Below the pieces are notes generated by a model, which saw only the letters and a list, made by a program, of their open reading frames with translations, was not told where the DNA came from and did no database searches. 64,000 nucleotides of DNA. It comes from Chionis minor (lineage: Eukaryota; Chordata; Aves; Charadriiformes; Chionididae). Made by a program: the position numbers and the translations under genes. This document shows positions 38,872-52,200 of the stretch, one piece after another. The DNA lies in NCBI GenBank assembly GCA_013398295.1, contig VZSF01001131.1, positions 124,001-188,000 of the forward strand, given 5' to 3'. Each line of letters opens with the position of its first letter. The first letter of the stretch is position 1.

Positions 38872-40993
38872 CATAGAATCATAAAATAGTTTGCGTTGGA
38901 AGGGACCTTTAGAAGTCAAACTGCTCTGCAATGAGGAGGGACATGTTCAACCAGATCAGGTTGCTCAGAGCCCCATCCAACTTGACCTGGAATGTTACCA
39001 GGGATTGGACATCTACCACCTCTCTGGGCAGCCTGTCCACTGTCTCACATCTGCAAAAACTTTCTCCTTTGTATCTAAACTAAATCTAATTCCTTTTAGT
39101 TTAAAACAATTACCCCTTGTCCTATTGCAAAAGGCCCTGCTAAAAAGTTTATCCCCATCTTTCTTATAAGCCCCCTCTAAGTACTCGAAGGTCACTATAA
39201 GGTCTCCCTGGAGCTTTCGCTTCTCCAGGCTGAACAATCCCAACTCTCTCAGCCTTTTCTCATAGCAGAGGTGTTCCAGCCCTCTGATCATCTTCATGGA
39301 CCTCCTCTGGACCCACTCCAACAGGTCCATGTCCTTCCTGTGCTGAGGGCTCCAGAGCTGCATGCAGTACCCCAGGTGAGGTCTCACAAGAGCAGAGTAG
39401 AGGGGCAGAATCACCTCCCTTGGCCTGCTGGCCACGCTTCTTTTGATGCAGCCCAGGATGTGGCCGGCCGCCTGGGCACTAAGTGTACAATGTTGGCTCA
39501 TGTCCAGCTTTTCATCTCCAAATACCCCCAAATCATTCTTGGTAGGGCTGCCCTCAAATCCTTCATCTTCTAGCTTGTATTGATACTAGGTCCTGCCCCG
39601 ACCCAGGTGCAGGACTCTGCACTTGGCTTTGTTGAACGTCATGAGGCTCACGCACTTCTCGAGCCTGTTCAGTTCCCTCTGGAAGGTATCCCTCAANGAC
39701 ATGGATGTGGCCGGCCGCCTGGGCACTAAGTGTACAATGTTGGCTCATGTCCAGCTTTTCATCTCCAAATACCCCCAAATCATTCTTGGTAGGGCTGCCC
39801 TCAAATCCTTCATCTTCTAGCTTGTATTGATACTAGGTCCTGCCCCGACCCAGGTGCAGGACTCTGCACTTGGCTTTGTTGAACGTCATGAGGCTCACGC
39901 ACTTCTCGAGCCTGTTCAGTTCCCTCTGGAAGGTATCCCTCAAGTGTGTCAAGAGCAACACTCAGCTTGATGTCATCTACAAACTTGCTGAGAGTGCAGT
40001 TGTTACCACTGTTGATGTCACTGATGAAGATACTAAACAGTACCGGTCCCAATACAGACCCCTGAGGGACACCACTTGTCACTGATCTTTGTCTGGACAT
40101 TGAGCCATTGACCACTATCCTCTGGGTGCAACCATCCAACCAATTCCTCATACATCCATGTCTCTCCAAGAATGTTATGGGGGACTGTGACAAAGGCCTT
40201 ACAGAAGTCCAGATACGTGACATCCATAGGTCTGCCCTCTTCCACTGCAACTTTTCAGCATATGTTGGGGTGGTTGAAGTCCCCCAGCAGGACGACAACC
40301 TGTGAGCATGATGCCTCCTCTAGCTGGAGTAAGAAGGATTCGTCAATAGGCTCCCCTTGACCTGTAGCAGACACCAACCACAAGGTTCCCCTTGTTGCCT
40401 CAGTCTCCATTTCTTACCCATAAGCTTTCAACCTGCTTGTGGCTATGCTTCAGAGGCAGCTCTTCACACTCTATCCATTTCTTGATGTAGAAGTCAACGC
40501 CTCCTGCCTCACCTGTCCCTTCTGAACAGCCTGTAGCCATCAACAGCTACAGTCCAGTCATGGGACTTGTCCCACCAAGTTTCATAACGGCAACTACCTC
40601 CCAGCTTCCTAGCATCATGGTGGCTTCCCGCTCCTCCTGTTTGTTGCCTATGCTGTATGTATTGGTGTAGAGGCCCTTCAGCTGGGCAGTCGGCTGTGTC
40701 ACCTTCTTAGAGGAACACCCCTTGATTCCTTTGAGGTGTTTCACTGCTGTTTCCTGCTTGGTTCCTATTACCTCAGGAGCCCCTGGCTCATCTCTGGAAG
40801 GCTTCAAGCGTGCTGCAGCATAGCCAGCATGTCTCAGAGCACCAGGCTGAGGGCCCTCCCTAGCACCCCGTCCCTCTAAGCCTGGTGTGTCATCCCACTG
40901 CTTATCACAGGCAAGCCTGATGTTGTCCTGCTCCCCCTTTAAACCTATTTTAAAGCTCTGTCAATGAGCTCATCCAGCTTGTGAGCAAACCCT
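38872..40993 (-). mobile_element. CR1 LINE with endonuclease-to-RT internal deletion
   Basis: The plus strand starts with the reversed CR1 tail (ggatcatagaatcataaaat). Minus-strand translation, 5' to 3', gives the end of ORF1 (40993-40935) and the ORF2 start (GAPEVIGTKQETAVKHLKG, GLYTN). The early endonuclease follows to about 40250 (LLGDFNHPN in broken frames), then an abrupt switch to RT ([38 protein letters not shown]). The last part is the ORF2 C-terminus ([34 protein letters not shown]). The second half of the endonuclease and the start of RT are missing. FVDD replaces the usual FADD. Part is duplicated around an N at 39697. Confidence 0.9.
39456..39943 (-). repeat. Exact 241-bp duplicate around a single N
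   Basis: 39456-39696 and 39703-39943 appear identical (offset 247), with an N at 39697 and five bases at the seam. Same signature as the duplicate at 14701-15265; best read as an assembly join. Confidence 0.9.
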
Positions 40994-43263
40994 CATTTAC
41001 AGAGCAGCAAAATCAGGTAAGTTCCTGCCTCGCACATGGATCGAAAAAATCAGTCTGTTTGTGTTTGATACTGTGCTCCTATGGCTGTGTCTCTTACATC
41101 CTATTATTTTAAATTTTAGGAAGCTGTTGAAAACCGTGCAAGCTGAACAGTTAAGTCCTATTTGATATATTACTTGTTAAATGAAAAAAAACAAAAAACA
41201 AACAAAACCTGAGAGATTTTTCTGATGCAAAAGATGTATTCTTTTCTCTTTGCCTCCTAATTTCAAAATTGCCCAGGATAACACGTATCTGCACAGTTTA
41301 GATATGCCGTGCTTGCTTTATTCCTTGCCTAAGACTTTATTTCTCTAGACACCTAGACAATTTGTCTACTATACAAAGTAAACATACAGCTGACTTGCAG
41401 CCATCATTACTTTTTACACAGTTATTACAGTGCTTGCAAAGAGAGTAGGAAATGGCACAGGAAGCAAAAGCAATTATTATAGGTATCTGTTAAAGTATGC
41501 AGCAGAACCAATAAGAAATGTAAAATAATTTTTAAAATATAAAAAAGAAAACACAAAATATCTAACTCAAAATGTATATAAAGATATATAAAACACAAGA
41601 TAAATAACACAAAATTTATAAAATATAAAAAGAAACCACAAGATTTATATACTACAGCAGCTTAATACTATCATCCTCCCCATCCCCCCGCCCCCATGAT
41701 GTTACAGCGATTCCTTCTTACTGCACAGGAAAAAAGGAGCTCTGTCATACAGCTGTAGCTCACGTCTCCTATAGTCTCACTGGCTCGGCTATCCAGCAAC
41801 ATGGAGTATTGCATTTCTCCACCTCTTCGACACTATGCAACTTGAGAGATTTTGCACAAATGGGCTAAAAATGCATTTGTATGGTAACAAAATAAACAGG
41901 GAGCCATGGGCCGTCATGTGGGAGTGGCCACTCTGCTGCTGCTACAGCCTGTGGACCTTTATTAGAGGGAACAGGACAGAGATAAAAGTATTTTTAAATC
42001 ATAGCATTATTTCTTCATAGCTGTCTCTAATTGCTACACTGTCCCTCAGTCTTCAAGGACAGAAAGGGAAGGGTTCTCTGCCTGACCTTTTCCTTTGAAT
42101 TGTTGTAAATAATTAGCCCACACCAGCTGTAAGCATAACACAAAACAGCTGTAGAACTTCCTTTCTCTCGGTCTTCAAGCTGCAAAGTCTGTTCCTTAGT
42201 TGCTTGTCAAAACTAGCTGCAACAGCTCTCCAAACTTGTTATGTGAACACACGTCAGCAGCCTCGCAGTTTGCCGTTATACAGCTCATTGGTTAAGATTA
42301 TGAAAGATGTATGTCCAATTATCATGAGTAAAACCATGTTCTGTAGTATAATAAAACTAGGTCTGCTCTTAAGCTCTATTGCCTTTCAGAGAAAGAATTG
42401 CTGTTTTTCAAGACACAGGAGAGTTGTTCTGCCCCCACCCAAGCTGAAGCATAACAAATTAATCACATTAAGGTTTTCAAAACATTTCCAGAAAATATTC
42501 AGTTTATCTTCTTTATCTACTTCCAGAGACAGAACCCTGCAAAAAGTCTAAAACGAAGATCCTGGAAAAGGTCCAACAAAAGATTTAAAGCTCAGGCATG
42601 TTCAGTATCTTCAGAGCAAATAATTTTTGTTTAGATGATGCTTAGGTATTTTCTCAAAACCTTACGTACCTACACTTGATCTTTTTAACAGACAGCAAGT
42701 CCCCTGCCTTTGGTTTCAGTATAATTTCTAGCATTTTAGTTTAGATGTTCATATGCATTTATGAATGTTTACTATGATTTAAGCACTACCTGCGAATTCG
42801 GAGAGAAATTCAAACACTATCTTTTACCTTTGTCTATGCATATCTACTAAGCAAATGAATATAACATCATGAGAGATTCCAGGACACAGTTTATGTTGCA
42901 CTTTGTAGCCCATCAGCTTATTAGTTTCCAAATAAGAAAAAGCAAATGCAAGTCATATTCTTCAGAGTATATCTGCGCAAGTAAGGTTTAGTGACATAGT
43001 TCACAAGATGGCAAACTGCTTTTCATTCAAGAAGGGCAGTAGTCACATGAAGTGCCCAAATCTCAGTTGCTCCTTTTTGTTCACTGCTTCCTTTTCAGAA
43101 TGAGAAATATCTTTTTTCCATCCAAAATTAGTGAGTGACATGTCAAAATGTGCCACGCCATCCTCTCATCCCTGTTTCCTAGGTATTGCATTAAAATTAA
43201 ACTATAAGCCTTGCAGCAATCCAGGAGAGGACAAGCATTTTGCAGCTTCAGAAAAGACAGCAT
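40994..43263. other. Intergenic DNA, no gene seen
   Basis: AT-rich, with A-rich and TATA-rich runs near 41515-41640. Open frames here are unconvincing. Confidence 0.5.
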
Positions 43264-43361
43264 TATTTTCTGTGTGTTTCACATTAACCACGCAGGACGG
43301 GAGCACAGGTTATATTTTCTGTGTGTTTCACATTAACCACGCAGGACAGGAGCACAGGTTC
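43264..43361 (+). repeat. 49-bp tandem duplication, two copies
   Basis: 43264-43312 and 43313-43361 differ at one base (gacggg versus gacagg). Unit starts tattttctgtgtgtttcaca. The pair ends a few bases before a CR1 tail. Confidence 0.95.
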
Positions 43362-43365
43362 TAGT

Positions 43366-43460
43366 GAGAGGTGTCCCTGCCCATGGCAGGGGGGTTGGAA
43401 CTTGATGATCTTAAGGTCCCTTCCAACTCTAACCATTCCATGATTCTATGGTTTCTATGA
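43366..43460 (+). mobile_element. Short CR1 3' tail
   Basis: About 95 bp: ggtgtccctgcccatggcag through gtcccttccaactctaacca to the terminal gattctatg repeats. It is strongly 5'-truncated and resembles the same CR1 group as the copy at 23211-23628. Confidence 0.9.
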
Positions 43461-44015
43461 TATAAGTTTAGTTACGCACTTCTCTGTAAGAAAGTAGGAG
43501 TTGCTTCAGCCCGAGTATCCCACTGCAGCTACACGGATTAACTATAAAGCTGCTAGAGTGGCATTATAGCATTTAAAATTGACATTTAAAATAGTACCAG
43601 CAACAGGTGGTAAAACTAGCTGGAAACACAAAAATATTTCCTAAGTGACATAATATTTAGACCATCTCTCAGTCCCCCAGATAACAGAGATATTTTGAAA
43701 TGCAGAATGTGTTAGAAAGTGATAGAGAGCTACCGCGTATCAGTTTTACTTATTAACACTTCCCAAAAGTGAGGATACGTGACAAAGCTTAGAAATAGAT
43801 GATTGTAATACAGTTTTTCCCTGCTGTAACAGCTTTCCACAAACATCACATCTAATAGTGCAAATGTCTATTCCACATGCTCTGGTTTTACTAAGTAATT
43901 GAAAATGATACCTTGAGGCGGATCAGTTACCATACGTACAAAAATACTCCTGTACACATACAGAAGACAGGCCACAAACTAGAACAAGACATTAACAGCA
44001 CTTTTAATGTATCAA

Positions 44016-44021
44016 TTTATT
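44016..44021 (-). terminator. Candidate ABHD13 polyadenylation signal
   Basis: AATAAA on the minus strand, followed by TG-poor AT-rich sequence. One of several possible sites. Confidence 0.3.
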
Positions 44022-47000
44022 GCATATGTCAGTACATAAAAATAGAAAAGTGTTTTTTGTAAAATTAATTTTATTGTAAAAACCACACTAGAATGAGAAT
44101 GTAAAACTTTGCCACAATTAGCACATATACAGTAACATTTATGCTTTGTCTACAAAACTTAAGAATACTTTTTAAGCCATTTTTGCTTTAACTATATAAT
44201 TAAAGAAAAAGAAAATAAAAAGCTTGCATCATCACCGTTTCTGAATTCGAAACACAAGTGTTATTTAGAACTTCAAGATGCTACCTCTATTTACACTCCT
44301 GCAGGGTTCTACTCTAAATTATACAAGCAGGATGGCACTGTAAATTATTCTGAATGGGATACATCAGGCTGATCCCACTACATGCAAGAGGCACTGATTT
44401 TATATTTGGCAGAAGTGCCCCTAGCAAAATCACCTGTCTTTAACAAAAATAAAAACGTACTTCTCAAGAACTGAATTATGAAATACAAATGGAGGTATGT
44501 CTGCATCTTTTTGCTAACAGAAGAGACCATACCTTGGACTCTCAATTCAGCCTTGCATTCTTCACTGTGGACATCCAACGTGACACAAATGATTAGCTTA
44601 GAGATGCTGATATGCATATTTTGTATAAGTAGTTAATCCACCTGCCCTTCAACTGAGAGATTGTCCGTAGCCTACCAAATGTTTGTGCTCTATTTCTAAT
44701 TTTACCTGAGAAATGGACATGAGGGCAGCTACACCAGTTAACTTTTCAGATGAAAGCATAGCTTATGTCTCTGCATTTCACAGTTCAGAAACAAATCCCA
44801 GGAATGTGAACTTGGGTTAGAAGGAAGCTTCAAATATTTCCACTAATTAAAACCACACACACACGTGTGCGCACACCAGGTCTTATACTGGATGCTTCCT
44901 TACAAGGATTCTACTGCTACAAATGTTCAACTCCTGACCCCTCCACTCTATTTTTTTTGTCTTTTTGTTTGTTTTTAAACTTAAAAGCTCCTCTTATAAA
45001 AGAGACAATTCCTTTAATGAGCCTATTTAAACCAAGAGACTTTCTTACAAACTTGTGAAAATAACTCAACTTCCTCTTCCCAAACTAGAAATTTATATAT
45101 ACAAATACCTGGCAAATATCTGTACACAGAGAATTGTTAAGGGAAAACATAGAGGAGTATTAAATGGAATAAATACAACAGTCTCACGACACACCTTTTG
45201 GTTTCGAAGTTATTACTACTACGTTGCTTTCAATTCACTGTCCGAAAATGGCTCTTAGCAGCAGATAACTGTGGGTTTCCATCACACAGACCATAAAATA
45301 AAAACAAGTCTTGACTTGTCAGAACAAGTTTCTTCCCCCTTTTCCCTCCCTTAAAAGACAGTATGTACCGCAGTGGAATATTTGCATTAAAAAAAAATCA
45401 TTTCCTTCCTATTTTCTTTCAGTGGATTTTATAGTCAACGCAATGAAAAACAGCATGCTAACAGACATCCATTCACAAGTGTATGCACCCAACCCATTAA
45501 CAGAGAAGTAAAAATGTGCATATGTGGAAGGTGGAAGAAACCACAGGGAGCGTAAAGGATACCTATGTGTCTTCCCACACCCAATACTTGCAAAATCAGG
45601 CAAAGTTTCACATAGCAAAATGATATGGCTTGATAATCAAAAGTAATGTTTAGGTACAGCCCACTCTGAACAGCTCCACATTGCCATAATTTAACACTAT
45701 ATATTTGACTTTGACTTAGCAACTGCGTACCAAAATAAGACTACTTCATTTGCAGGTAAGTGCCACATAATACTGGGGTTATTTGGGGCTGAAGTTTTTG
45801 TTTGAGTAGCAGGAAGTGGGACAAGTCATTTCGCTTTAGAAATGGGCATTTTATGAAAAAAAACAATGTCAGGTTATGACAACTTCCAAAACATTTACTT
45901 TCTCTTCCTTCTGGCTCCAAGTAATCTATTCTTCTGGCTTTATCAGCTTGTTATCAGAAAAGTAATATTTGCTCACTTATTTTCCTTCTCTCCCTCCACC
46001 TTAGTTCTAAAGCAATATGAAATAGCTGAAACAACCTCTGCGTGCAGCTCACGCTGTCATTTAGAACATTTTAGAACACATTAACTGCCTTCTGCTATAT
46101 AAACAGCTCCCCCAGCCAAACTTCACCAATATACCTTCCCCACCCCCCTCCCTCTCAAAAAGCACAACTGGAAGGATAAGGAGATAAGCTTTGGTTTCAC
46201 TCCGATTTAACACTGTGCTCTACGATTTTAGGTCTATAGATCCAAAAACATCTACAATTTTTTCCAATCAGCTCTAAGAAAACCTTAAGTGTCTTTTGGC
46301 ATACAGTTATTATCAGAGAAAGCAGCAACTTCTGGTATGTATATGTTCATTTTAAAAAAATAAAAATAAAATTAAAAAAAAATCACATTTGAATAAAGAT
46401 GCATCACCCTATCTATAAATTGCTGACAACTATTATCCATGTATACATAAAACCAGTCATTCCATGTAATAAATTTTAGGAGGCATAACCATTAAGGCAC
46501 CAGTTCAGGAAAGCAGCTTTATTCAACCAGAGAACTTAAGCACAAGCTTAAAATACCAAACCAGATTTTAAGTGTGTGCTGTGATGCTTTTCTGAATCGG
46601 GACGACATGGCAGAAAAGTTTATTTAAGAATTTCAACCCGAAGGACAATTGTACAGATTGTGTGGAAGATTTTCCACAGTTCATGCTTCCCATAAAAAAA
46701 TATTTTGAAGAGGCAAACTATCAGCTGCAGCAAACGAGAAATTAAACCTACAGAATAAGTTTAAATAGTCCCACACTCCAGTACAGACTGAGTTAACAGC
46801 ACACAATTTTGGTATGACTACCTAGGATAAAGACTCCCAAAAATAAATAAAAAAGACACAAAAAACCCCCCAACAAAACAGCATTCAGTCAGAATCAAAC
46901 TCCTTCAGTTTAAGTATTGATGGCTCTGAAATGGTGAGATACTAACTTCAAAAAACCCAGTGGAGCTAAAGAAAACTCACTTCTGCCTATGCTTAGGCTA

Positions 47001-48166
47001 CTTCCACGTGCTACAACGGAACTTTAATACTTTCTGCTAACAAACGGGTGTGTCAAAATTAGTTCCACCACTTTCAGACTAATTAAGCTTAGGTCTACCA
47101 TATTTAATGCACTGCTCATTTTTATTACCCTTACTGTAACAACTGTATACATTAATCTCTAATCATGTGATCATTGGTAATTATTTGGATTTGGTTTTTT
47201 TGGATGTATAAATAAAAGGCATAGACATATAACTACACCAGCCTAAAAAACCCCAAACAAACAAACAAACAAAAAAAAAATCAAACACCCATACATACTT
47301 TAACCTTGTGTGACACACTATCACACCATCCACTCTGCCTTGGGAAATCCCACCTCAAATGCACAAGCAGATTAAAACCAACAAATAGTTTGCCAGTATA
47401 TTTAGTGAGCTTGGGTTGGAAAGGAGCTTTTTGAACGCTACTTCCATTTTCTATGAAGAAACTGCCTGGGCAAAAAATCCTGAAGCCATGATGTTTAGGC
47501 ACACACAACTTTCTGGGCACTATTATAATACAAATAGTAAAGTGAAAACAGGGAAAGTGTCTTTTCTCTTGAGTTGCAGTTTGAAATATATATGTATGCA
47601 TAACCATAAAAAACAGTAATAACCCAGGATAGTACACCTGCAAGTATACTCTACCATTAATGTTACTTTATATTATTTAGCACATTAAAGACTTCCCACC
47701 TTGCATAATATAAAATTTCAAGGAATAAAACACTAATCTCATGCATGGCACACTTTAAATAAACTCTAAGAGAAACAACAAATTATTGTGCTAACCATGA
47801 CTGTCCAAAAAGATCACACATTACAGCAGTGAATACTGAGGAGCCTCCCGTTGTTCTAAACTAATACATTCTGTACTACTTTTGTAGCAAGTTCCTTTAA
47901 TAGCATCCGTTGTACATATCAAACAAATGGAATATATGAACAGAGATACCAAAAAAGTGCGAGAAAGACATAAAATGGTTAATTTACAATGCTGCAAATG
48001 TAAAAGTTATCTGGAACATCTTAATAAAGCATCAGACCTCTCCAAGTTTAATGTCACTCTTTAGGCAAGTACAGACATGACATACATTTAAAAATGGACA
48101 TTCTTTTACCACTTTTCACAACTCAAGGTACAGTGCAGGTACTCCCCCTCCCTCCCCCCCACCCCA

Positions 48167-48202
48167 NNNNNNNNNNNNNNNNNNNNNNNNNNNNNNNNNN
48201 NN
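48167..48202. other. 36-bp assembly gap in a poly-C tract
   Basis: A run of Ns with ccctccccccccacccca on one side and ccccccccaaccccccc on the other. It lies 32 bp past the ABHD13 stop. True length unknown. Confidence 0.98.
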
Positions 48203-48234
48203 CCCCCCCCAACCCCCCCAAAGAAAAATATCCA

Positions 48235-49248
48235 TTATATTATTGTTACGTTAGATGATGTTTTCGCCATTTCTTCAGGGGAGTGACTCTTTATTACTTC
48301 TTTGATGAACTGTTCAAGTGCAGTGAAATAACCCTGGCACTGCCAAGTGTCATTATGAGTTCCATCAGGAAATATCGCCAATCTCTTAGTCCGAGCTGGG
48401 GATAATTCATAAAGTTGCTTCATCATAACTGGTGGAATTAACTGGTCAGATAACCCAGAGATGAAGAGAGAAGGCATTCTGCACTGAGAGATTTTTCTGT
48501 AGGACAGAAATTTATTTTTGTAGCACCATAAAGGAAGGTATCTCATTGGAAAGAAAGAAAACAAAGTGCTGGCCATGTATGGGATGCTAAGAAAAGTGTT
48601 CTCCACCACGATGGCAGAAATCCTATGGGAATTTTCAGAAGCTAAGTGAATAGCGACTGCTCCCCCCAAGGAACGGCCAAAAAGAAAAATTTTTGTTTTA
48701 TCAAGATCAGACCGAGTCATCACATAGTCTAACACAGCCTCAGAATCTAGGTACAAACCTTCTTCACTTGCTTCTCCTTCACTTTTTCCATACCCTCTAT
48801 AATCAACAAGAATTAAGTTTACTTTCAGGTTTACCAGCATTAACAAAGCATTTGGCAACCTGTGGCCAATGTTGCCTGCATTCCCATGGAAGTAAATGAT
48901 GGTTGGAGAATACGCTGCATTGTCCCCTGTGTATCTCAGCAGAATAAGATTGAGAAGAACTCCATCTTTGGTTTTGATGAAGATATTTTCATGTGGTATA
49001 CCAGTAGGCATAGGAACATAGAGGCGTGATGAAGAGGGCTGTTCAGGAAAGTAAAGCAGCACATCCTGGAATTTATATAATATGCCTGCTATTGATACAA
49101 ATATTAATATAAGTAGTATAATGCCGCCGTACAAGTGAAAAGTTACTATCAAGGGTAAAAGACAAATACGGCAGAGACTCCAAGACCAGGAAGCCAAAGC
49201 TAGTAGCCATCTTTTAACAAAGGTCCAAAGCATCCATGACTTTTCCAT
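48235..49248 (-). CDS. ABHD13: ABHD13, alpha/beta-hydrolase domain protein 13
   Basis: A complete 337-residue reading frame in one exon, the same length as human ABHD13. It is predicted to be a membrane-anchored serine hydrolase; the natural substrate is not established. Hydrophobic stretches at about 11-35 and 37-57 include the anchor. The catalytic domain follows, with oxyanion motif HGNAGN (121-126), [11 protein letters not shown] (148-158), nucleophile elbow G-R-S193-L-G, and acid D268 (SGLSDQ) and base H298 (DGTHND) in the expected places, so it should be active. Asn-Val-Thr near the C-terminus could be glycosylated. An acceptor (poly-pyrimidine, ACAG|GAG) at 49285-49284 shows that the 5' UTR is spliced, with the upstream exon probably in the CpG island at 55.5-56.5 kb. 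It is transcribed divergently from LIG4. Confidence 0.97.
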   Translation of the reverse strand: MEKSWMLWTFVKRWLLALASWSWSLCRICLLPLIVTFHLYGGIILLILIFVSIAGILYKFQDVLLYFPEQPSSSRLYVPMPTGIPHENIFIKTKDGVLLNLILLRYTGDNAAYSPTIIYFHGNAGNIGHRLPNALLMLVNLKVNLILVDYRGYGKSEGEASEEGLYLDSEAVLDYVMTRSDLDKTKIFLFGRSLGGAVAIHLASENSHRISAIVVENTFLSIPYMASTLFSFFPMRYLPLWCYKNKFLSYRKISQCRMPSLFISGLSDQLIPPVMMKQLYELSPARTKRLAIFPDGTHNDTWQCQGYFTALEQFIKEVIKSHSPEEMAKTSSNVTII

Positions 49249-49283
49249 TGTAGAAGTCAGTGATCTTTTACTCCAGGGAACTC

Positions 49284-52200
49284 CTGTAAAAAAAAAAAAA
49301 CAAAACCAAACATATACGTATAAATATAGGGAGCAACAAAAAACCCAAGCAATTTAGGCATTTGTACTTGCAGAAGATTAATGGCAAGTCAACACATTAA
49401 AGCATAAACATCAAACTTGGTGGCAAATTCCCTTTGAATTTTTGGAAACCATTCAACTCTGTAAAACAAGCAGAAAAACAATTATAAGGAAAAGGCTTTA
49501 GAACTCTTCAAAATCCCATTTACATTATTTCAGCAGGCCAAGTCCATCAGCAGCACTACAGAAGTGTTTGCCTAGCACCATAATAACCTATGTTTTCCCT
49601 TCAGTCTTCCCTACTGACCAACAGAACAACCATACAGGTTGTATAACCAGTTTGTCAAAGCTTCTCATATAAGTAATTCCAGAATTCAGAGAACACAAAC
49701 AAAAATAGCCCTTATTTCTAAGTTGCTAATGATTAAGGCCAAGAGAAGCATTCAGTAAGCCTACGCGCTTCATTCTGTGACCAGTGGAGGCTCACAATAC
49801 AGACAGGGTCTGCGATCACTTAGTAGCTGTGGTTCAGAGTCTTCATCAACTGTGATTATAGAACAACGTGTAAACTGGTCAGAAGAGAGAGACCCTGCTG
49901 TAGTAAGATGCCACAGTGTAGCTGCACTTATGACAGCTGTTTTGCTCTACTTGGATTGGTTCTGATTTATAATGATGTTTTTCCACTGTCAGAGCAGTCA
50001 TCCATATTAAATGTTTAGCTGAATGAAAGACTGTATCATCATACAAGACCACTGAAAACAGTCAGCTAACTACATTATTCTCTGATCAAGGAAAAAGACA
50101 ACTGTTGAAAAGTCTAAACATAAAATCAGACTCATGACAAAAACATACACACACAGCATAAAACGATGAGAGTGATGTTAATAATACTGAATTAAATCTT
50201 CTTTCCAACCATAAGAGAGAGTTATGTCTCACAGCATACACAATCTCCCACATTCTTCACTGCTGGGTTCAAATATAATATGGAAATAGGCAAAAAGCGC
50301 CAAACCTACATGAGAACTGCAGTAATCATTCAGTGGCCACTGAGTTGACTAACCATATTGCTTAGAAGTGACAACACAAGCTCACTTGTTTAAGAACACT
50401 CCTAAGCTACATAGCAGATAGTAATTACAGTTTAGACTCACTCAAAGTTATAACCTCCTAAAATGCTGTAGTGCAGTAAGCAGCTGAATTACCTCCAAGG
50501 GAGTCTGACATGCAGAGATGCGTCCAAGCATTCAATTAAGTCACACGACCTACACCAAAATAAGCTGTATGGCCTAATACTACTGGAGGGGGCTGCAACT
50601 GCACCAGCCATCTTGGTAGGATCGAGTGATAAAAGGTGACCTCTGCAGTCACAGCCTTTGCAGTCCACAAATATGATAAGCACCCAATATAACCAGGAAG
50701 AACTGTTATCTCTAATTATTTTATGCATGAATTAGACATAGCCCAGAAATAAAAATAAATCTGTTACATCGTAAGAGTTATGTATTAATCAAAGGCACTG
50801 TGAAATTAAGTTTTTTATATAGAGTATCTATGCCAAATATGTAAAACTGGTAAAAAATATAAAAGTATATCTATATTAAAGTATATAAAGTATTCTAGGG
50901 AGTAGTTATCCCAGCTTTGTTCTCTGATATTATTTATGCACTCACATTCAATATCCACATACGAGCATGCACAAATATTGTCCATATGAAAATTTAATTC
51001 CTGTGATCTGTTTATCTAGTCAAGAAGCCACAGTAATTAGGAAACATGTAAAGCAGATACTTTAGTTTGTATGAGAACTTCCTAATGAAGTTAACAAACA
51101 TTTCTTGCATTACATTTCAAGACTATAATTACTTTGATGACACAGTAAAAACACTCTCCTTATCTTTGCTGTTCAAAATTTTGCTTACTTTCTTTCAAAA
51201 TGAAGGAGACTCCAAAAACGCTTTCTCAACAAGACACTCACAGAATAATAAGAGACTCACCATTACAAACAACTACTAAAACCCAAGGAAGTCATAAAAA
51301 TATTACTTAAGGTGATTAGGTGGCTATACCATATATACTAAGGATTGCTATCTTAAGACTGATACGCACAGTTGATTTTATAAGCCATGTTAGTGTCATT
51401 TGTGCCCAGCTTCCTATTTTCATTTCGGTAGGATAGTATTATCAAAATGCTATACTACTGAGATATTGCTGCTGTGTCTTTACTTCTGATATCTATATAG
51501 ATATATATATAAAAACTTTGCTATTGGGGTTACAAAACTAGTGCATCCTAAAACTAAAACTCAAGATACAGTAGTTAGCAGGAAGGGTAAACTACACAGC
51601 CACAAATGTTTCATACTCACCTGCACATTTAAATAAAGCTGGCTACTCTGCTCTAATGCACTACAGTTTTCTTCCCAGCTATGTGGAATTTCACCAGTTC
51701 TGTCCCTTTCCAGCCTTGAATCAGATCATGCCTCTTCGCATCTTACTTCAAGATTTGTTAGAGAACTAAGATAAAAGTTTCTCCTAGGTTGCTCCCTGCC
51801 TCCTTCCAATCCCAACTGAACTAGAAAGGAAAATTATGGTTTCTCAAACAAGGACACAGGCCTAGAAGAGACTCTAAACCAAGCCAATACAAGCTTATTC
51901 TCAATAAAGCTACAAACCATGCTTTCTGTGGAGCTCAGAGTAGCAGGCCTTCCAAACATCATCTTGTTTGACCTGAAGAGTAGAAGATGATACAAGCAGA
52001 ACCAAATTTCCACTTAAGGAACATAAATAAAAAGAGTGTTCCTCAACACTTTTTGAAGTATGTGAGATTTGAGACTGCTCCGTACATTGCAAGACTGCAC
52101 GCACACCCCAAAAAAAAAAAAGTAAAAATCTCTTCTTGGTCTTTATGTCCCATTACTGCCATGCTGGATGGGAAGTTACAAGCCTTTCAAATCATTTACA

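Larger units (their letters stand above)
44016..48234 (-). other. ABHD13: Probable ABHD13 3' UTR
   Basis: From the stop codon the minus strand runs about 4.2 kb without a recognised transposon or splice pattern to an AATAAA at 44016-44021, where the 3' end may lie. A long 3' UTR would be in keeping with vertebrate ABHD13 as I know it. Several other A-rich signals exist, so the end is uncertain. Confidence 0.45.

Noticed and set aside
50489..50728. 79-codon minus-strand frame as an ABHD13 5' exon
   Set aside because: No convincing acceptor/donor pair, and ABHD13 coding sequence is complete in one exon.
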